NCBI GenBank assembly: GCA_023853785.1
Contig: JAJIRX010000666.1
Location: 1-64,000, forward strand
Direction: 5' to 3'
Length of the DNA: 64,000 bases
Source: Psilocybe azurescens
Lineage: Eukaryota > Basidiomycota > Agaricomycetes > Agaricales > Agrocybaceae
Within the stretch, counting starts at the first letter, position 1, and every line of letters begins with the position of its first letter. The notes below the pieces were generated by a model. That model saw nothing but the letters and a program-made list of their open reading frames with translations. It was not told where the DNA came from and did not search any database. Positions 1-11,920 of this stretch are shown here, in pieces. The position numbers were made by a program, and so were the translations under genes.

Positions 1-1440
1 TCCATCCATCCATTCCTTCAATCTGCTTCCTTCTTCTATTCATCATTACTGCAATCCTCCGCCTTGATTTGGCGTCCGAGTCGAGCGTGTGGTAGGTACC
101 CATGCACCCGCGCTTCTTAATTTTATCCTGCCGCACCGTGCTGCTGCGCCTGCACCTGGAATGGTTTTTTTGGCTTCTCGAGTCGTCTGGATTGGAAGTT
201 GGGTTTGGGTTTGAACGCACGCTTTGTGTTGTTACGATTATTATTCTCATTTCGTTTTACTACTACACGCGTGCCCAAGTACTGAGTAAAAGCGATGATA
301 TGCCCTGCGCTCCCTTCCATAACCGCTCTATGGATGGAGTTTGAGTCGAGTGCTGGTAATGGTTTTTTTATTCTTTTTCGCTTGCTGACTTGTAATCCCA
401 TTTGCAAGTGCGATTTGATTTTTATCTGTGGATTTGGATTCTAGTACGCCCCCGAAAACGTGAAAACAAGAAGAAATACCGAACAAATAAAACGACTGCA
501 ACAACTCTCCTTCCTACAGATGCCCTATCGATGTCTCGATATCCGACGACGCCAATGCCAAAGACCTTCATCCCGTGCCCGCCCACACATGAGCTTGACG
601 CAGTAACCATACCCATCCTCTTATGCCTAGTTTAACCTCACACCCAGCCACCATACACTAAAGATTCCGCTGTTTGGATTTTATACATTCAGCGCGCTGT
701 GCGTGTTCTTGTGCCTCCTTCCCATTTCCGCTTAACTACGCCTCAGCTTACGCACTACGTCTACACACAATCTGGATATCCACAATTATTCCACCACATG
801 CAAGCCATGCACCACCCTACTCATTTATCGGGCTCTCCCTCGCTCACTGTCTCGCTCACTGACGAAGTGAAGATCTCATCCAGGAGCTAGGACCGACGCC
901 AATTAGCTCAGGGGACACGACGATGATGATATTATTAAGAAAATTCAATGATCACAACGACCCCACACCCACATCTTTACATACATGCAGGCGGGCAATC
1001 GACGAGCCGAGAAATGAAACGAGCTTTTTGTTTTTCGTACTGGTGATGGCACTGTAGAGTAAAATACATATATATCTACATACATATCTAGCACGAGTTT
1101 ACGGTATTGAATACCCTCAGCAATTATGTTCCATTGATTTGAAAGAATATATTGTTTTATTGATTGAATATTTGCGCGTGTGATATGAGTAACTGTAAGG
1201 CGACTTTGAAGAGGAGAGGAGAACAGAGGGCCGAGCGCATCAGCCTTCAGCCAGCAGGTTCAGTCTGAATGGTGATCATTGATTTGAGGTTCATGCTATA
1301 TGAAAATGAATGCACGGTCGCATATATGCGAATCAAACAAATAAAGCGTAGGGTGCTGTTCGGCTTATTGGCGTCAACCTCTATCACAAACCTACGGTTT
1401 CAGTGACTCGGTCGGTTTCGGAGCGGTCGAATATCATTAT
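1..1440. repeat. R block, copy 1 (array spacer repeat, 5' end cut by window)
   Basis: This non-coding block recurs downstream of P genes and next to NACHT 3' ends across the window (also near 7.7-9.6, 18.0-18.8, 29.4-30.1, 36.3-37.5, 47.4-48.6, 49.1-51.0 and 60.2-61.7 kb). Landmarks in order are the CCATCCATCCATTCC start, CTCGAGTCGTCTGGATTGG, an ACTGAGTAAAAGCGATGATAT box, a CGGAGTTTGAGTCGAGTGC box, a CATTCGAGCGCGCTGTG-type box, CCACCACATGCAAGCCATGC, and ATATTATTAAGAAAATTCAA. The last ~400 bases are the conserved 3' flank of the NACHT gene. Short ORFs inside are not conserved between copies, so I treat the block as non-coding. Confidence 0.7.
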
Positions 1441-1491
1441 TATTTTCATCATATAACAGTACATTCTATGCTAGTGCATTTCCCTTGCATG

Positions 1492-4192
1492 TTAACGCCA
1501 CAGCACCTCCCGAATATACACATCCACTGACGCATACGCCCAAGTTATGTATTCCCACATGGGCATTCGCTGTTGCCCTGCGGGCTCCTGAGCATCCTCC
1601 TCACTCGAAAGAATGGATTCATCGACATAAAAAGTTCGATGTATCCGGCAGTTATCATCTAGGTCATCGGTCGTGAAACAATTAACAACATAGGTATTTG
1701 AGTCACTTGGACATCGTGTCAAGTTGATGATGATTTTGAACAGTGAACGACTCGACCCTTTGAATTTTAGTAAATAGTTGCGGACTGCTGCAAACAGGGT
1801 CTGTACCCGATGGCGCACATTGGTGTCCGGTCTTCCTAGGTTGAAGGTGAGATTCTGTTGGCCAAGCGTATTGACTAGCTCAGCCGAGTACTCAGCCTTT
1901 GATAGCATGAATGCAAAAGCATCCCAGATAAAGTTCCACTGTTTTCCCGAAGTGGACGTTGTCCAATCCCAAGGCCTGACTGCAAATTCCACCGCGAAAA
2001 CCGCAGCTGTAGTATACGTTGATTGATCTACAGCGTGCGGTCCTGCTCGTGACGGATCATTTAGAAATTCCTTAACCATCCGTAGATATGGGGTACCAGT
2101 CATGCGATTGAGGTCGTACCATGCAGGTCGTAGCCGTTCACTGCCCTCCTCGATTTGATCGAATAATGGAGAAAAGAGGAAACCGGGCACAGAAGCCGGG
2201 ACGTCGGCTGCTAATGAGTTCGACAGACGCAAAATGTCTCGAAAGGGACTACTCGATTGGATTCGAGTATCCCGCTGGCACTCACAGACGACCAAAAAGC
2301 CAGACAAGGGCTCATGGGAATTGATGCCAGAGAGGCGCGTAACTTTTGATCCAAGATACCTTGATGGTGGAGATAGAGCTCTTCCGTTTGCCTAAATTCC
2401 TTGATTTCAAGTCAATATATGTTGTTTCCAATATTTTTAAAACAAGTAGACGTACCGACGTTTGCAGAAATTCTAGAAATATTGCAGGATCCGGACTCGA
2501 AGAACACATATACATTAAAGCATGTTCCATTAATCTGAGCACATAAGTTGTCCAGTGCTGAACATAGGGCACCTTGAAAACCTTCTCCCGAAGAGTGGTG
2601 TTGTCGTGCAGAGGGCCTGCCAGTCGAAGATGTTTCAAGAGGGACTGATACGCATAATATTGTACCGGTCGCGCTATGTCGAGTGCTATATATGAAATAG
2701 ACCAAAGATCAGAATTAAATGTGTGAGAGAGCAATCAATGCTTACATTCAATGGCAGAAATACAGAAATGGGCAGCTTCCTCATGCCTTTTTAGTGGGAT
2801 GAATGAAAAATTGACAAGACCGGGTTGAATCGACGAGGAAGTCAGTGAACGAGGCATGAAGAAATTTGATGGGCATGTAGTTATGTGAGGCATCCAAAAC
2901 AGACAACAGGTCAATGAGTAGGAGCTGAATAGTGCCCGGGGTAAGTTGCATAAATGTCTCCAAATCACTGACTGCCAGAGGTACAATGGACTCGTTCATT
3001 TTAATGGTCAATAGAAAAGCCATCCCTAGAATTTGCAAGACTGCCTGGATATCTTCCACCTCAGAAAGGATATTGATATATAGAGCATTGAGTTGCGCAT
3101 ATGGCCTATCATCATTGACCAGAAGGAGGCCTTGAATGACTTTGAGGCGATCAAGTGGATTATGTCGAGGAGAGGACGCATATCTGATGACTGTGGCTGC
3201 GTAGATGAATTGACCTGATGATTTTGCGACCAATTCGGCGATGTCTTTCTCCGATGGCCATGAATCCGGAAGATGGTCGCGCATGATGTGCGTCTCTCGT
3301 ATGTCACGAAATGAGTCTGCCACATATAGCTTGATATCCTCGTCTGGCTTGTATGTGTCGTCGAGTGCAAGACGAAAAGTCAGGGTGCGCAGAGTGGTGA
3401 CAGAAAATGATGTGATGAGATGATACTCTGGTCGGCTGGCAACGAGAATTCTGAAGGGAGAGCCAAGCGATGATGTTGGAGTGCATTCGAGATGGTGTTT
3501 AAAATGGTGCTCTGAACGTCCGCGCCTTTGCATTCGTCCAGACCATCGATGATAATCAGACCTGGAAAGGACTTGCGAGATCTGAAGAGCCCAGTGCTCG
3601 ATATGTGAAGAAGAGGGTCGAGGATCAGAGTTTGGAACTGTGTTTGGAAATTGAGCTGAAAGATAGCCGGATTTTTATCTATAGCGGCCTCAATTATCTC
3701 CCGAGATTCCGGTATGTTCAATGAGACCTGATACGCCAAAGTAGCCACGAGCGCCTTAGCGTCATTTCGCCTGGGATCTAACCTAGAGAAAAGAAACTGG
3801 CGAGAAGGCGATTCTTCTTGGCGCATAGTTCTGCAAATGTCTGGGCGATGGCCGATTTGCCTGCGCCTGCCGGACCATAGAGCCAAAGCACAAAGTTATC
3901 CCATCCAAACTTCTCGATGAACCAATCCATGAGCTTCTGAAGGACGGCGGTACGAGTGTTTGGGTGGCATTTGGGAGGGTCGAATCGCTCGCCTGAGTTA
4001 TGGAGGGCCCCGAGAGATGTTTCCTCGATCAGCCGATCCATTGCTGCCAGGAACATGAATTGAGGTAAGCAATGTCTGTGGAAGCTATGAAATGGACATA
4101 CCACGGACGGTGTACGGTGTACGCTGATAGTGTTGGTGATGCTCCGTAAATGTCCCACCGTTTATGAAAACATTGCTCGCATTTTTGAACAT
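1492..4192 (-). pseudogene. NACHT-domain STAND NTPase gene, copy N1, frameshifted
   Basis: This is an NLR-like signalling NTPase gene read right to left. Exon 1 (4192-4102) encodes MFKNASNVFINGGTFTE followed by a short His/Gln-rich stretch. A 58-bp GT-AG intron (4101-4044) leads to exon 2 with GALHNSGERFDPPKCHPNTR, Walker A GPAGAGKSAIAQT (near 3850-3880), Walker B LIIIDGLDEC (near 3530-3560) and the usual C-terminal NACHT blocks (SRPEYHL, LALDDTY, LPDSWPSE, VAKSSGQFIYAATV, FLHASFTDFLVD). Further introns lie at 2745-2686 and 2455-2400. The last exon is an uncharacterised ~270-residue C-terminal region that resembles no WD40, ankyrin or TPR repeat. Relative to the other copies, single-base indels break the frame near 3790 (T run), 3456 (C run) and 2786, and the frame shifts again early in the last exon. 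It is a pseudogene, unless the indels are assembly errors. Expected length is about 840 residues. Confidence 0.85.
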
Positions 4193-4211
4193 TGGGAAAG
4201 CACCTGCGGTG

Positions 4212-4218
4212 TATTATA
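4212..4218 (-). promoter_or_regulatory. TATA-like box of N1
   Basis: A TATAATA-type sequence on the minus strand lies ~20 bp upstream of the N1 ATG. The same box, as TATAATATA, sits 18 bp upstream of the ATG in N2, N3 and N4, where the surrounding bases also differ little. The spacing implies a very short 5' leader if it acts as a TATA box. Confidence 0.45.
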
Positions 4219-4219
4219 G

Positions 4220-5166
4220 CTGGGTGATACAACACGTTTATGCTACCAATTTTTGGGTGGCGGATAAGAGAGAAAGAACTCGGGTAGGCGACACGGACGA
4301 GCAGGGCAAGCACGATGAAAGTGGTATAAAGACAAGTGGGAAACTGTGGCTCACATGTGCAGCTTATCCGTTATTTAAAGGTCAAACATATACGCCTCAT
4401 TGCCGTTAACTTATGGCGATGCTTTTAGGGTGTTGGAGTATATAAGGATCTACCCGGGTTGACTCGGCTGCAACATGAGGCTCGAGTCTTCAAACGACAA
4501 TTTTTGGACGCAAGCCTAATCAGTCCATTTAACGTGTGGTCGGGTGAAACCGAATCAATGATGAGCGGGGCAAGAGAAAGGGAACTAGAGGAATGGTTAG
4601 GGCAGGAGAAAAGCAGGGCTGTCATTGGTTGGTCAATGGGATTGAAAAGGTATATGGAATTGGGAGGAGTGTCTGCTCGTTGGCAGGAAATGAGAACATG
4701 GTACAACGAAGCGCCCTTTACGGAGTCTTTGATTACAACGCGTGCACTGCGAATCAAACAATTGAAAGGGCCGTATCGAACGAATTTCAATCTGGTTTTC
4801 TTTTCCTGAAGGGCCAACAGGTTCGAACTTATGTACCTCACGAAAACGCAAACCCCAACCTTTCTCTTTGTTTTAGTTCAACTAACAAACTATAAATTAT
4901 ACCGCATACACCATCCACCAGCCATCTTCCACCACTCCCACTCCGTATCCCACCCCACGCACGCACTACCATGATTACGGCCCGATTTAGTATGCTCCCA
5001 ACGAGAAAGAAGGGAAGGGAAGGGAAGGAGGAGAGGAGAGGCACGCGAAATATAAATATAGGCACCGAGAAGGTGAAGGCGAAGGCGAAGGCGAAAGCGG
5101 TGGGCAGGGCATGTCGAATGTGCAGTAGGAGATTTCGGATGTCGATGTCGATGTCGATTATTTTAT
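4220..5166. repeat. Spacer between N1 and S1
   Basis: This spacer is shared with 32.9-34.1, 43.0-44.2 and 53.7-54.9 kb. It holds a GATCTACCC landmark near 4448 and a 116-codon plus-strand ORF (4459-4809). The ORF's WSMGLKRYMELGGVSARWQ region can be read in the same frame, with interruptions, at 33.3 and 54.2 kb. After it come a pyrimidine-rich stretch and a polypurine block (5006-5040), then GAAGGC hexamer repeats (about 5070-5100). The ORF may be a relic of a gene, and I do not recognise it. Confidence 0.5.
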
Positions 5167-6345
5167 TTATAGCAGATCACCAAACGCAGCAGTAATAGCT
5201 ACAGACATCGTGAGATCCCCGCGCCGCTCCCAATCACACCAGAAGGTCTGCTGCGACATAGAGCAAGCTCAGGATGGCCCCGCCAAATGCAGCCGCCGTC
5301 GGAATGACGCATTTCAACTCCTTATACATTGAGCCTTCGGTGGCCGGCCATGACTTGGTTAGTTAAGAGAACGGTGAAAAAATGTCAGCCAAAATCCCAA
5401 TATCCTTAGAAGAAAAAGAAAAAGAAAACTAACCTCGCAAAAACCCAAAACATTAACCAACAAGTTCCGTGCGAACCGAGTCGCCAGCATCTGCGACACA
5501 ATGAACACATTGCTCGTCAACGCGCTCTGCAGCATGATCGTGCCTTCGAACTCGCTTCCGCGGCCAAGGTAGGCGAGAACGCCTTCCACACCATAGACTC
5601 ATGGATATTGGTCTCGATGAATAGGTTGACACCCGATCCTGGACTGTACCCCATGTGCAGGAGCTCGTCCAGGACAATCACAATGAGCGCAGCGACGATG
5701 AACCGGATAATGAGCAGGAGCAGACACGTTCTCCCAGGTCGGACGGCTGACCGTCGAGCTCTTTCAGGACATAGACGATCGCTTGGCTGAGGGTGATGAT
5801 GAGAGCGAAGACTGGCAGATTTAGTTAGTATGTATACTTCTTCGCGCATATGCATATATGAATGACGAAGGGAGTGGAGAAAACGAAGAGAGGGGTGCGG
5901 ATGGGGGTTGGAATGTACACGACACAAGACGACATGATACTCACATTTCTGCACACCACTGAACAACGCCTAATCCTCCATAAGACTGAAGTCCACATCG
6001 ATAAGGTTGGCACCCACCAAATGCTGCATGATCATTCCAGGAGTAATAATAGGCGCGATACCGAGCCAGGTCCCATGAGTGTTCCACGGTTAGAGGCCAG
6101 GATGATGCGCATCTAGTAGAACGGGTCGGACAAGTCAGAGGACATGATACCGTACAGGGGCACTTGCGAGCGCACCAAGAAAATAAGGAGCGTTACCGCT
6201 GTCCATTGTACCTTTTACTGAACATGACACGAGGATTAGTACGTGTTGTGTGGGGTTTAATGAAAGGAAAGGTACTTTACGATCGGGTGAGGAAACTTCT
6301 GATGGTCTGGGTAAGAAAGGCCAGATGAGGTTGAGAAACCGACCA
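5167..6345 (-). pseudogene. Sec61-alpha translocon channel pseudogene, S1
   Basis: Minus-strand reading gives recognisable Sec61-alpha blocks in gene order: RFLNLIWPFLP and SSPDRK (exon 1), [20 protein letters not shown] and [14 protein letters not shown] segments, DELL and [16 protein letters not shown], then [20 protein letters not shown], a [14 protein letters not shown] segment and the LL-stop end. The ~55 residues normally between EFEGA and [10 protein letters not shown] are deleted, and the last exon (WEIGMRESGGPEM) is mostly lost. Introns with GT-AG edges remain, so this is a genomic rather than a processed copy. I cannot find a start codon in this or any other copy. Intact Sec61-alpha is ~475 residues and forms the ER protein-conducting channel. 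This copy cannot. Confidence 0.85.
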
Positions 6346-6429
6346 GGACGTTATATGTCGAGCAGCAACAGTTGTATTATCGCTTGCGGCGCTGACGACA
6401 TTGCTGCAGGAGGCAAAGTAGCAGCTGCA

Positions 6430-7600
6430 ACTGAACAAGGAGAAAGAGAAAGGGAGATTTTCAACCCCCGCCGTATTCGTCATCGTAGCCGCTGCCGCAC
6501 TCGGCATCTCCGTCCCGCTTGCCGTCCCCTAAGCCGAGGCTGCACCTAACCCTAACCCTGTCTCTGCCAAGGTCCACACACTCCCGCTCAAGCCAAAGCC
6601 GTCACGTCCTTCTTCATCGTCTTCATTGAATGCCCCGCCCGTAGTCTCATCCGCCGTATCGCCAGCGCATTCCATCCTCGGTCCTCAAAGTGCTCGCCTA
6701 CCTCTATCGCACGGTCACGTACGGCTTCGAGAAGTGGTTCAGAGTCGAGATGACGCGTGCCGCTGCCGCTGCCTCTGCGGCATCCTCAGCGGCTGCGAGC
6801 AAGTCCACGAGTCCGACACCGGTGTCTGATCCCGGTGTGTCTGTTGTCGAGGATAGCAATGACGAAGTTGTTGCTGATGCCTCTTCGACTGCGAGGGCAG
6901 CCTCAGATGTGAAGTATCGCCGTGGATCTGGCATCCGCCTCGCTTTGGCCGCTTCCCTTTCGTTGAGGAAGACGACGACTCCGCTGCCACCAAGAATGAC
7001 AATTCAGACCACATTTTAACAGCACGCGCTCCTCTGCTGAGTGCAGACAGCGTATTGCGGATGCTCAAAATCCAAGACACGCTCCTCGCCATTCGATCGA
7101 AGGGCTTCTTGATGTTTCCGGATGTGCCGAAGACAGAGCTCGATGTGCAGTTCTTCGAGGGGCCGCGTGGTGGGTGTGCATTGGACTAGGAGCAGTCAAG
7201 AGAACAAGAGGAGGATGATGGACGAGGTCGAGCGCGAGATGCGCAAGATCCAGCTCGACCAGCAACAACCTGCTTCCGTCACTGCTCCTTCCCCAACGAT
7301 GCCCAGATCCCCGTCCGCCCCATCCGATCTTCCCTTCTCTCACTCTCCCCAGAACCCATGTATATCTCCAGATCGGCATGCCAGCGCCTCGCTGTGCTGC
7401 CCACATCGTACATGATCGCGCAAGGAGTCCGGCGGCGTTGGTCGGGTTGTTACAAGGGGAAAAATGGATTAAGGAGGGGCTTGAGCAGGCTGAGGACATG
7501 TGCGCAGGTTGCTGCTGAGGATAGCGGGGGTTGCACACAGGAGATGGAGGAGCATGAGGCGTTTTTAGTTGTGGATTGCTATGCTGGGGTGGATACTTGA
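6430..7600 (+). pseudogene. Gene P, copy 1: unknown protein, frameshifted
   Basis: I do not recognise the family. Comparing copies gives a recurring protein. It has a hydrophobic N-terminal segment (FVIVAAAALGISVPLAV), then LAYLYRTVTYGFEKWFRVE, an Ala/Ser-rich stretch, KYRRGSGIR, RSKGFLM, ELDVQFFEGPRGG, an acidic stretch, EREMRKIQL, a Pro-rich linker and a second hydrophobic segment (VLPTLYMIAFLL in other copies). It ends in an acidic tail ending DWYAGMDY in P3 (DCYAGVDT here). An N-terminal and a C-terminal membrane anchor are plausible. The frame changes several times here. It starts ~90 bp from the divergent Sec61-alpha relic, so the two may have shared a promoter region. Confidence 0.6.
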
Positions 7601-7679
7601 GGACTTTGGGTGTGGATTCGGGTGATGATTGGTGTGTGTGTTGTATGCTTTTGGAATGTGCATGGATTTCTGAGCTTTT

Positions 7680-9640
7680 GGTATTTACATTCTTTAGGTT
7701 CACGTTCACACCCTCCGTACTCCCGCTTATCCCTCTCCCGCCAGTCCCTTTCCCATTCCCTTTATCATATCCCTTCCGACACCCGACACCCGACATTTCG
7801 CCCCTCCCTCTGCGCTTTTATTTTGTTCTCAAATCCCCATTTTTTATTTTCAAATTTCGACCTTTACACCCTTCTATTTTCTTCTTTCCCTTTCACCATT
7901 TATCGTCCACCGCCTATTCCCTACTTTCTTTCACTTTCAACTTCAACTGCAACTTTACGTTCACTTCATTTCTTTTCAGTTCCCAACCCACCAATGACGT
8001 ACCCCAAAGCATCATACACGCTGGAGCACACTGTCAATCCATCCATCCATCCATTCTCTTTCATTTCCTCTATTCGTCATTACTACGATCCTCCTGCTTG
8101 ATTTGGCGTCCAAGTCGATTGTGTGTACGTACTCGCACGCCCACATTTCTTAACTGTATGCTTCTGCACCGTGCCGCTGCTGCCTGCACCTGGAGTGGAT
8201 TTTTGGGCCTCTCGAGTCGTCCGGATTGGGGGGTTGGGTTCGGGTTTGTATGTGAACGAGCACTATGTATTGTTATGGTTATTATTCTCATTTTGTTCTA
8301 CTACTACACGCGAGCCTGAGTACCGAGTAAAAGAGATGATATCCCCTGCGCTCCTCCGTAACCGTTCTACGGACAGTGTTTGAGTTGAGTGCTGGTGTGC
8401 TTCGTGTTTATTCTTTCTTGCTCCCTGGATTGTAATTTGATTTTTGATTTAGGGATTTAGATTCTAGTACGCCCCCTGAGAACACGAAACAAAGAAGAAA
8501 TATGGAATGAATAAACCGACTGCAACCACCCCTCCCCTTCCGACCGATGCCCTATCCATGTCTCGATGTCTCGAACACCGAAGACACCCTATTGTACATC
8601 CTATGCCCATCCACACCCATGCTGTTGACGTGGCACCCGCACCCCACCACCATGCTTAGCCTAACCCTCGTACGACAACCACCCACCACACGCTAAAGAT
8701 CCTGCCGTTGGGATTTTATTGCATTCGAGCGCGCTGTGGGTCTTTTTATACTTCCTTTCCACATTTCTATCAACGCTTTAACTATGCCTTGGCTTACGCG
8801 CCACGCGCTACACATGATCTGGAGAACACGGTAATTATTCCACCACATGCGAGCCATGCACCATCCTACGCATTTATCGCGCCCTCTCTTGTTTCCTACG
8901 CTCGATGTTAGCAAATTTCGTTTCAACTTTCAACTACCGCCGTTCTTGCGCACATTTACCTTCCATTATTCATCGTCAACCGTCTTTGCATTTCAATCTC
9001 CTAATACCGCACGCAGCAAAGCATGGTATGCTGGAGCGGACTGGATTCGATGCCCAAGTCCAGATTCAACCCTGCTATCTCCCTATGCATCCTCCGCCTT
9101 GATTTGGCGTCGAATTGATCGCTTCAATGTTTGTCTGGATCTTTCGGCTTCTCGAGTCGTCCTCTTTGGTTTGGCTTTTCATGCGTCCCTTGTCAGATGT
9201 GTGGTTTTTATTTTTATTTTCACAAAACCCTTCTTTTTCGTTCCACTACCACACAAAACCCGCGATTCCGAGAGCTGAGTAAAAGCGATAGTATCCCCTG
9301 CGCTCCTCCTCCATAACACCAAGGGAAGCGGTTGCATTGCTACCGACTGTGTGTAAGTTCCCTTTGTTATTGGCACAGGCACTGCAATTTTGATGCTGTT
9401 TTGCATAGATCGACACTGCGCTTTCCACGGTTTGTTTTACCTTAATTATCTCACTCATTTTCTCCGACGTATACTAAAAATCCCATTTGCAGACATTCAA
9501 CTTGCAATGGCAGAAGTGTTGGAAATGCGAGGCGACTATATCGTACTGGCGTATGTGAATGATACTCCTATTGAATTTTGTCTCGCTTGTTGTTGTAGAG
9601 ATAATGAAATACATTTATACACGAAAAAAGAGCGTAGTTG
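7680..9640. repeat. R block, copy 2 (with a second partial R)
   Basis: A full R block (about 7790-8900) is followed by a second partial one (about 8900-9320), which starts again at a TTTCAACTACCGCC..CTTCATTTACC-like box and repeats the CTCGAGTCGTC and GAGTAAAAGCGATA boxes. The pyrimidine-rich region 7680-8040 lies immediately downstream of P1. No conserved coding frame was found. The long frame through 7576-8319 follows the pyrimidine richness and is not shared by other copies. Confidence 0.65.
9318..9530 (+). pseudogene. Fragment of unidentified gene W inside R
   Basis: This segment matches 58085-58290 closely: ACACCAAG, then a GTAAG..TTGCATAG intron-like stretch, then ATCGACACTGCGCTTTCCAC, a conserved TTTACCTTAATTATCTCA and a TTTGCAG acceptor-like site. 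A shorter version lies at 18655-18775. It appears to be the 3' part of the gene better preserved at 57.5-58.4 kb, captured into the repeat unit. Confidence 0.5.
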
Positions 9641-9981
9641 AACCACTCTAACACATTTTGATAATATTTCCGCGGAGGTTAGCCACCCCAAAGGGTAATA
9701 GAAGGTGCAACTGGTCTATCTACGGACACATCGGAATCCGTACCCGACTATCACTAACTGAAGCCCGAAGCCTAAGCCTAAGCCTCAGCCCCTAACAGAG
9801 CTAATCCTCCCCAACATCCATCCACCGTGGCCTACAAAAGTTGCCGGCTACCGTACCACACACTCTGCGACAATTTACAAGTCAGTTTACCACAAGAATG
9901 AATGGCGAGATGAACAAATACCTTTGGTCGTCGTAACCCTAACCCTATAGCACGTTGACGTCCATTCTCTACTCATGGGTG

Positions 9982-10550
9982 TCAGTGTAATCCAGCGAAC
10001 GAAATCAACCGAGACTTACCCAAATACTTGAGAGTGTCATCTTTCATGAACGAGAGACAGTCCCGACTCGATCTCCGTGAAAAAGGGAGCAATAAACCAT
10101 AGAATGGTGCGGATGACCACTTTTTGCCCGAGAACGATAGGTCGGGTTGGACGTTCCACGGTTTGCGAAAGACCATACATTGCGCCAACACTTGCGAGAT
10201 AGCTCGATAGTGGTGCATGATGAACCCTAACAGCAGTATGAATGAGTTTGTGGCTTCCAGGAAGGCGATGTGTGGTGTCAAGGTATGATTGGGGGCCAAG
10301 AGCATGGTTTAGAGTTCGGCCTGACATACGAGGCGCATGCAAGGTGGGAATGGCGAGTTAAGGAGGGGGGCATGTGAGTTCGGCGGATGTCGAAACATTG
10401 TGTCAGGCTCTCTGTGGCACGAGTCACTGAACGCTGAATGGACGAAGTGTTGTCAGCAGGAGACATTAGGAATAACACAAGGAACATACCATGCGCCATG
10501 TCATCTTTGGCGGACATCCATAACCCATCCCACTCTAGAACCCACCCCAT
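9982..10550 (-). CDS. Unidentified ORF region, possibly two exons
   Basis: Minus-strand frames here read like protein, with hydrophobic and aromatic-rich stretches (ATNSFILLLGFIMHHYRAIS, QVLAQCMVFRKPWNVQPDL). A plausible GT-AG intron (GTATGTTCC...TCCATTCAG, about 10490-10437) joins MGWVLEWDGLWMSAKDDM to RSVTRATESLTQCFDIRR. I recognise no family. It has no counterpart in the NACHT-bearing units and may be a relic of the locus before amplification. The flanking 9640-9980 has nothing I can identify. Confidence 0.3.
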
Positions 10551-11035
10551 GCCCCATCGCTAGTCAGCCATCCCCTCCAATCAACTCAACGCTGGTGTGT
10601 CATGCTGACAGAAGCTGCGCAAATGCACCGTTTGCCGGAAATAGATACGTTGTGGCAGGGCAAAATCCATGATACAATAATCACAACGCAAGGTCCTTTG
10701 GCCAATCTGGCATTTGATAGAACGAGGGGCGATGTGAGAATGCACAGTTGGCGGGAAATCGATACGTTGCGTTAGGCTAAAATCATTGTAGCGAAGGCGT
10801 CCCTAGTACACGTACGGACCAGAGGCAATAATCGAGGTTGATGTTTGATCACATCAGTCGGTATGAGTCGATGGAATGGCAAGGTAAGGAAATGTATGTG
10901 AGTTCGATGGACGTCGAACGTCGTGACAGGACCTCTGCATCATGCATGACTGAATGCAAGGAGTGTCATGAACAAGACACGTCGGGAATAACACAAGGAA
11001 CGTACGTCGTCTTCGCGGGACATTCACAAGCCATC
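10376..11035. repeat. Direct duplication, two ~140-bp copies ~520 bp apart
   Basis: The segment 10376-10515 (GAGTTCGGCGGATGTCGAA ... GGAATAACACAAGGAAC) recurs, diverged, at 10895-11035 in the same orientation. Between them a second pair repeats at about 10618-10680 and 10737-10795, each with GATACGTTG and an AAAATC box. Both long copies keep the minus-strand intron donor context. The block therefore looks like an old tandem duplication of a small gene segment. Confidence 0.45.
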
Positions 11036-11114
11036 TCACAGCTGAGAATCCAGCTCATAATCCTCGTCACTCAGCACCTTCCCCACTCAGTGAACCTGAT
11101 GCTAGCCTCATCCC

Positions 11115-11920
11115 AATATCTCCCCTTCCACCAACTTGTCTTGAAGTCGTAAGCGAGAACGCATTCCACACAATCAACTCGCAGATGTTGGTCACGATGA
11201 ACAAGATCATGCCCGATGCGAGAATGTACCCCCTTTGGAGGAGCTCATCGAGGAGGACGACGGTGAGCGCGGTGGGGATGAGCTCGATGGCGAGCAAGAG
11301 GCAGACCCTGGCCCCAAGGTCAGACGGCTGGCTTTGAGCCCTGTGAGCACGTAGACCGTGGGTTGGCTGAGCGCGGTGATGAGAGCGAACACTTTGAAGT
11401 TTCAGTCAGTATATGTCCTTCTTCGCGCATGTGTATATATGGGTAGTGATGGGGCTGGAGAAAAGAAGGAGAAGGGTGTGGATGGAGGAAGGTTGGAATG
11501 TATCCGAAAGATGACAGAACACTCACGTTTCTGAGTAGCACTGAACAACGCCCGATTCTCCTTAGGACTGAAACCCACATAAAAAGGTCGGCACCCGCCC
11601 AAAGCTGTACGATCATTCCCAAAGCGATAATAAGCGTGATTCCAAGTTCCATGAGCGTTCCACGGTTAGAGGCAAGGATGACGCGCATCCAGTAAAGCGG
11701 GTCGGAGGAGTCGGAGGACATCATACCGTACAGAGGCACTTGCAAGCACACCAGGTAGATAAGGAATGTTAACGCCGTCCATAGTACCTTTTGGTTGAAC
11801 GGGACCTTATGATACAAGGGTCAGTACGTTTTGTGTGGTGTTTAACCAAAGGAAAGGTACTTTGCAATCCGGCGAGGAAACTTCTGGTAGTTTGGGTAAG
11901 AAAGGTCGGACAAGGTCACC
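11115..11920 (-). pseudogene. Sec61-alpha pseudogene, S2 (5' half only)
   Basis: It begins at exon 1 (PFLPKLPEVSSPDCK). After a GTACCTTTCC...CATAAG intron it keeps the best-preserved N-terminal exon of all copies: [39 protein letters not shown] and [19 protein letters not shown] second intron follows, then [23 protein letters not shown] and [18 protein letters not shown]. It ends at the GRG position. The C-terminal half is absent. Its retained introns and junctions match the other copies, so it is a truncated duplicate. Confidence 0.85.

Noticed and set aside
102..344. 80-codon ORF in R (LCVVTIIILISFYYYTRAQ), with similar readings near 8.3, 36.8 and 49.7 kb.
   Set aside because: DNA is similar but reading frames shift and stop at different places between copies, so there is no evidence of selection on protein.
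6544..6560. CCTAACCCTAACCCTG, also at 46219 and in part at 9934, resembling TTAGGG telomere repeats.
   Set aside because: Only two units each, within a P-gene frame (PNPNPVSAK) in two of the three cases. Too short to call an internal telomere or subtelomeric marker.
7576..8319. 247-codon plus-strand ORF downstream of P1.
   Set aside because: It spans pyrimidine-rich DNA with a Phe/Pro/Ser/Leu product. The frame is not kept in other R copies.
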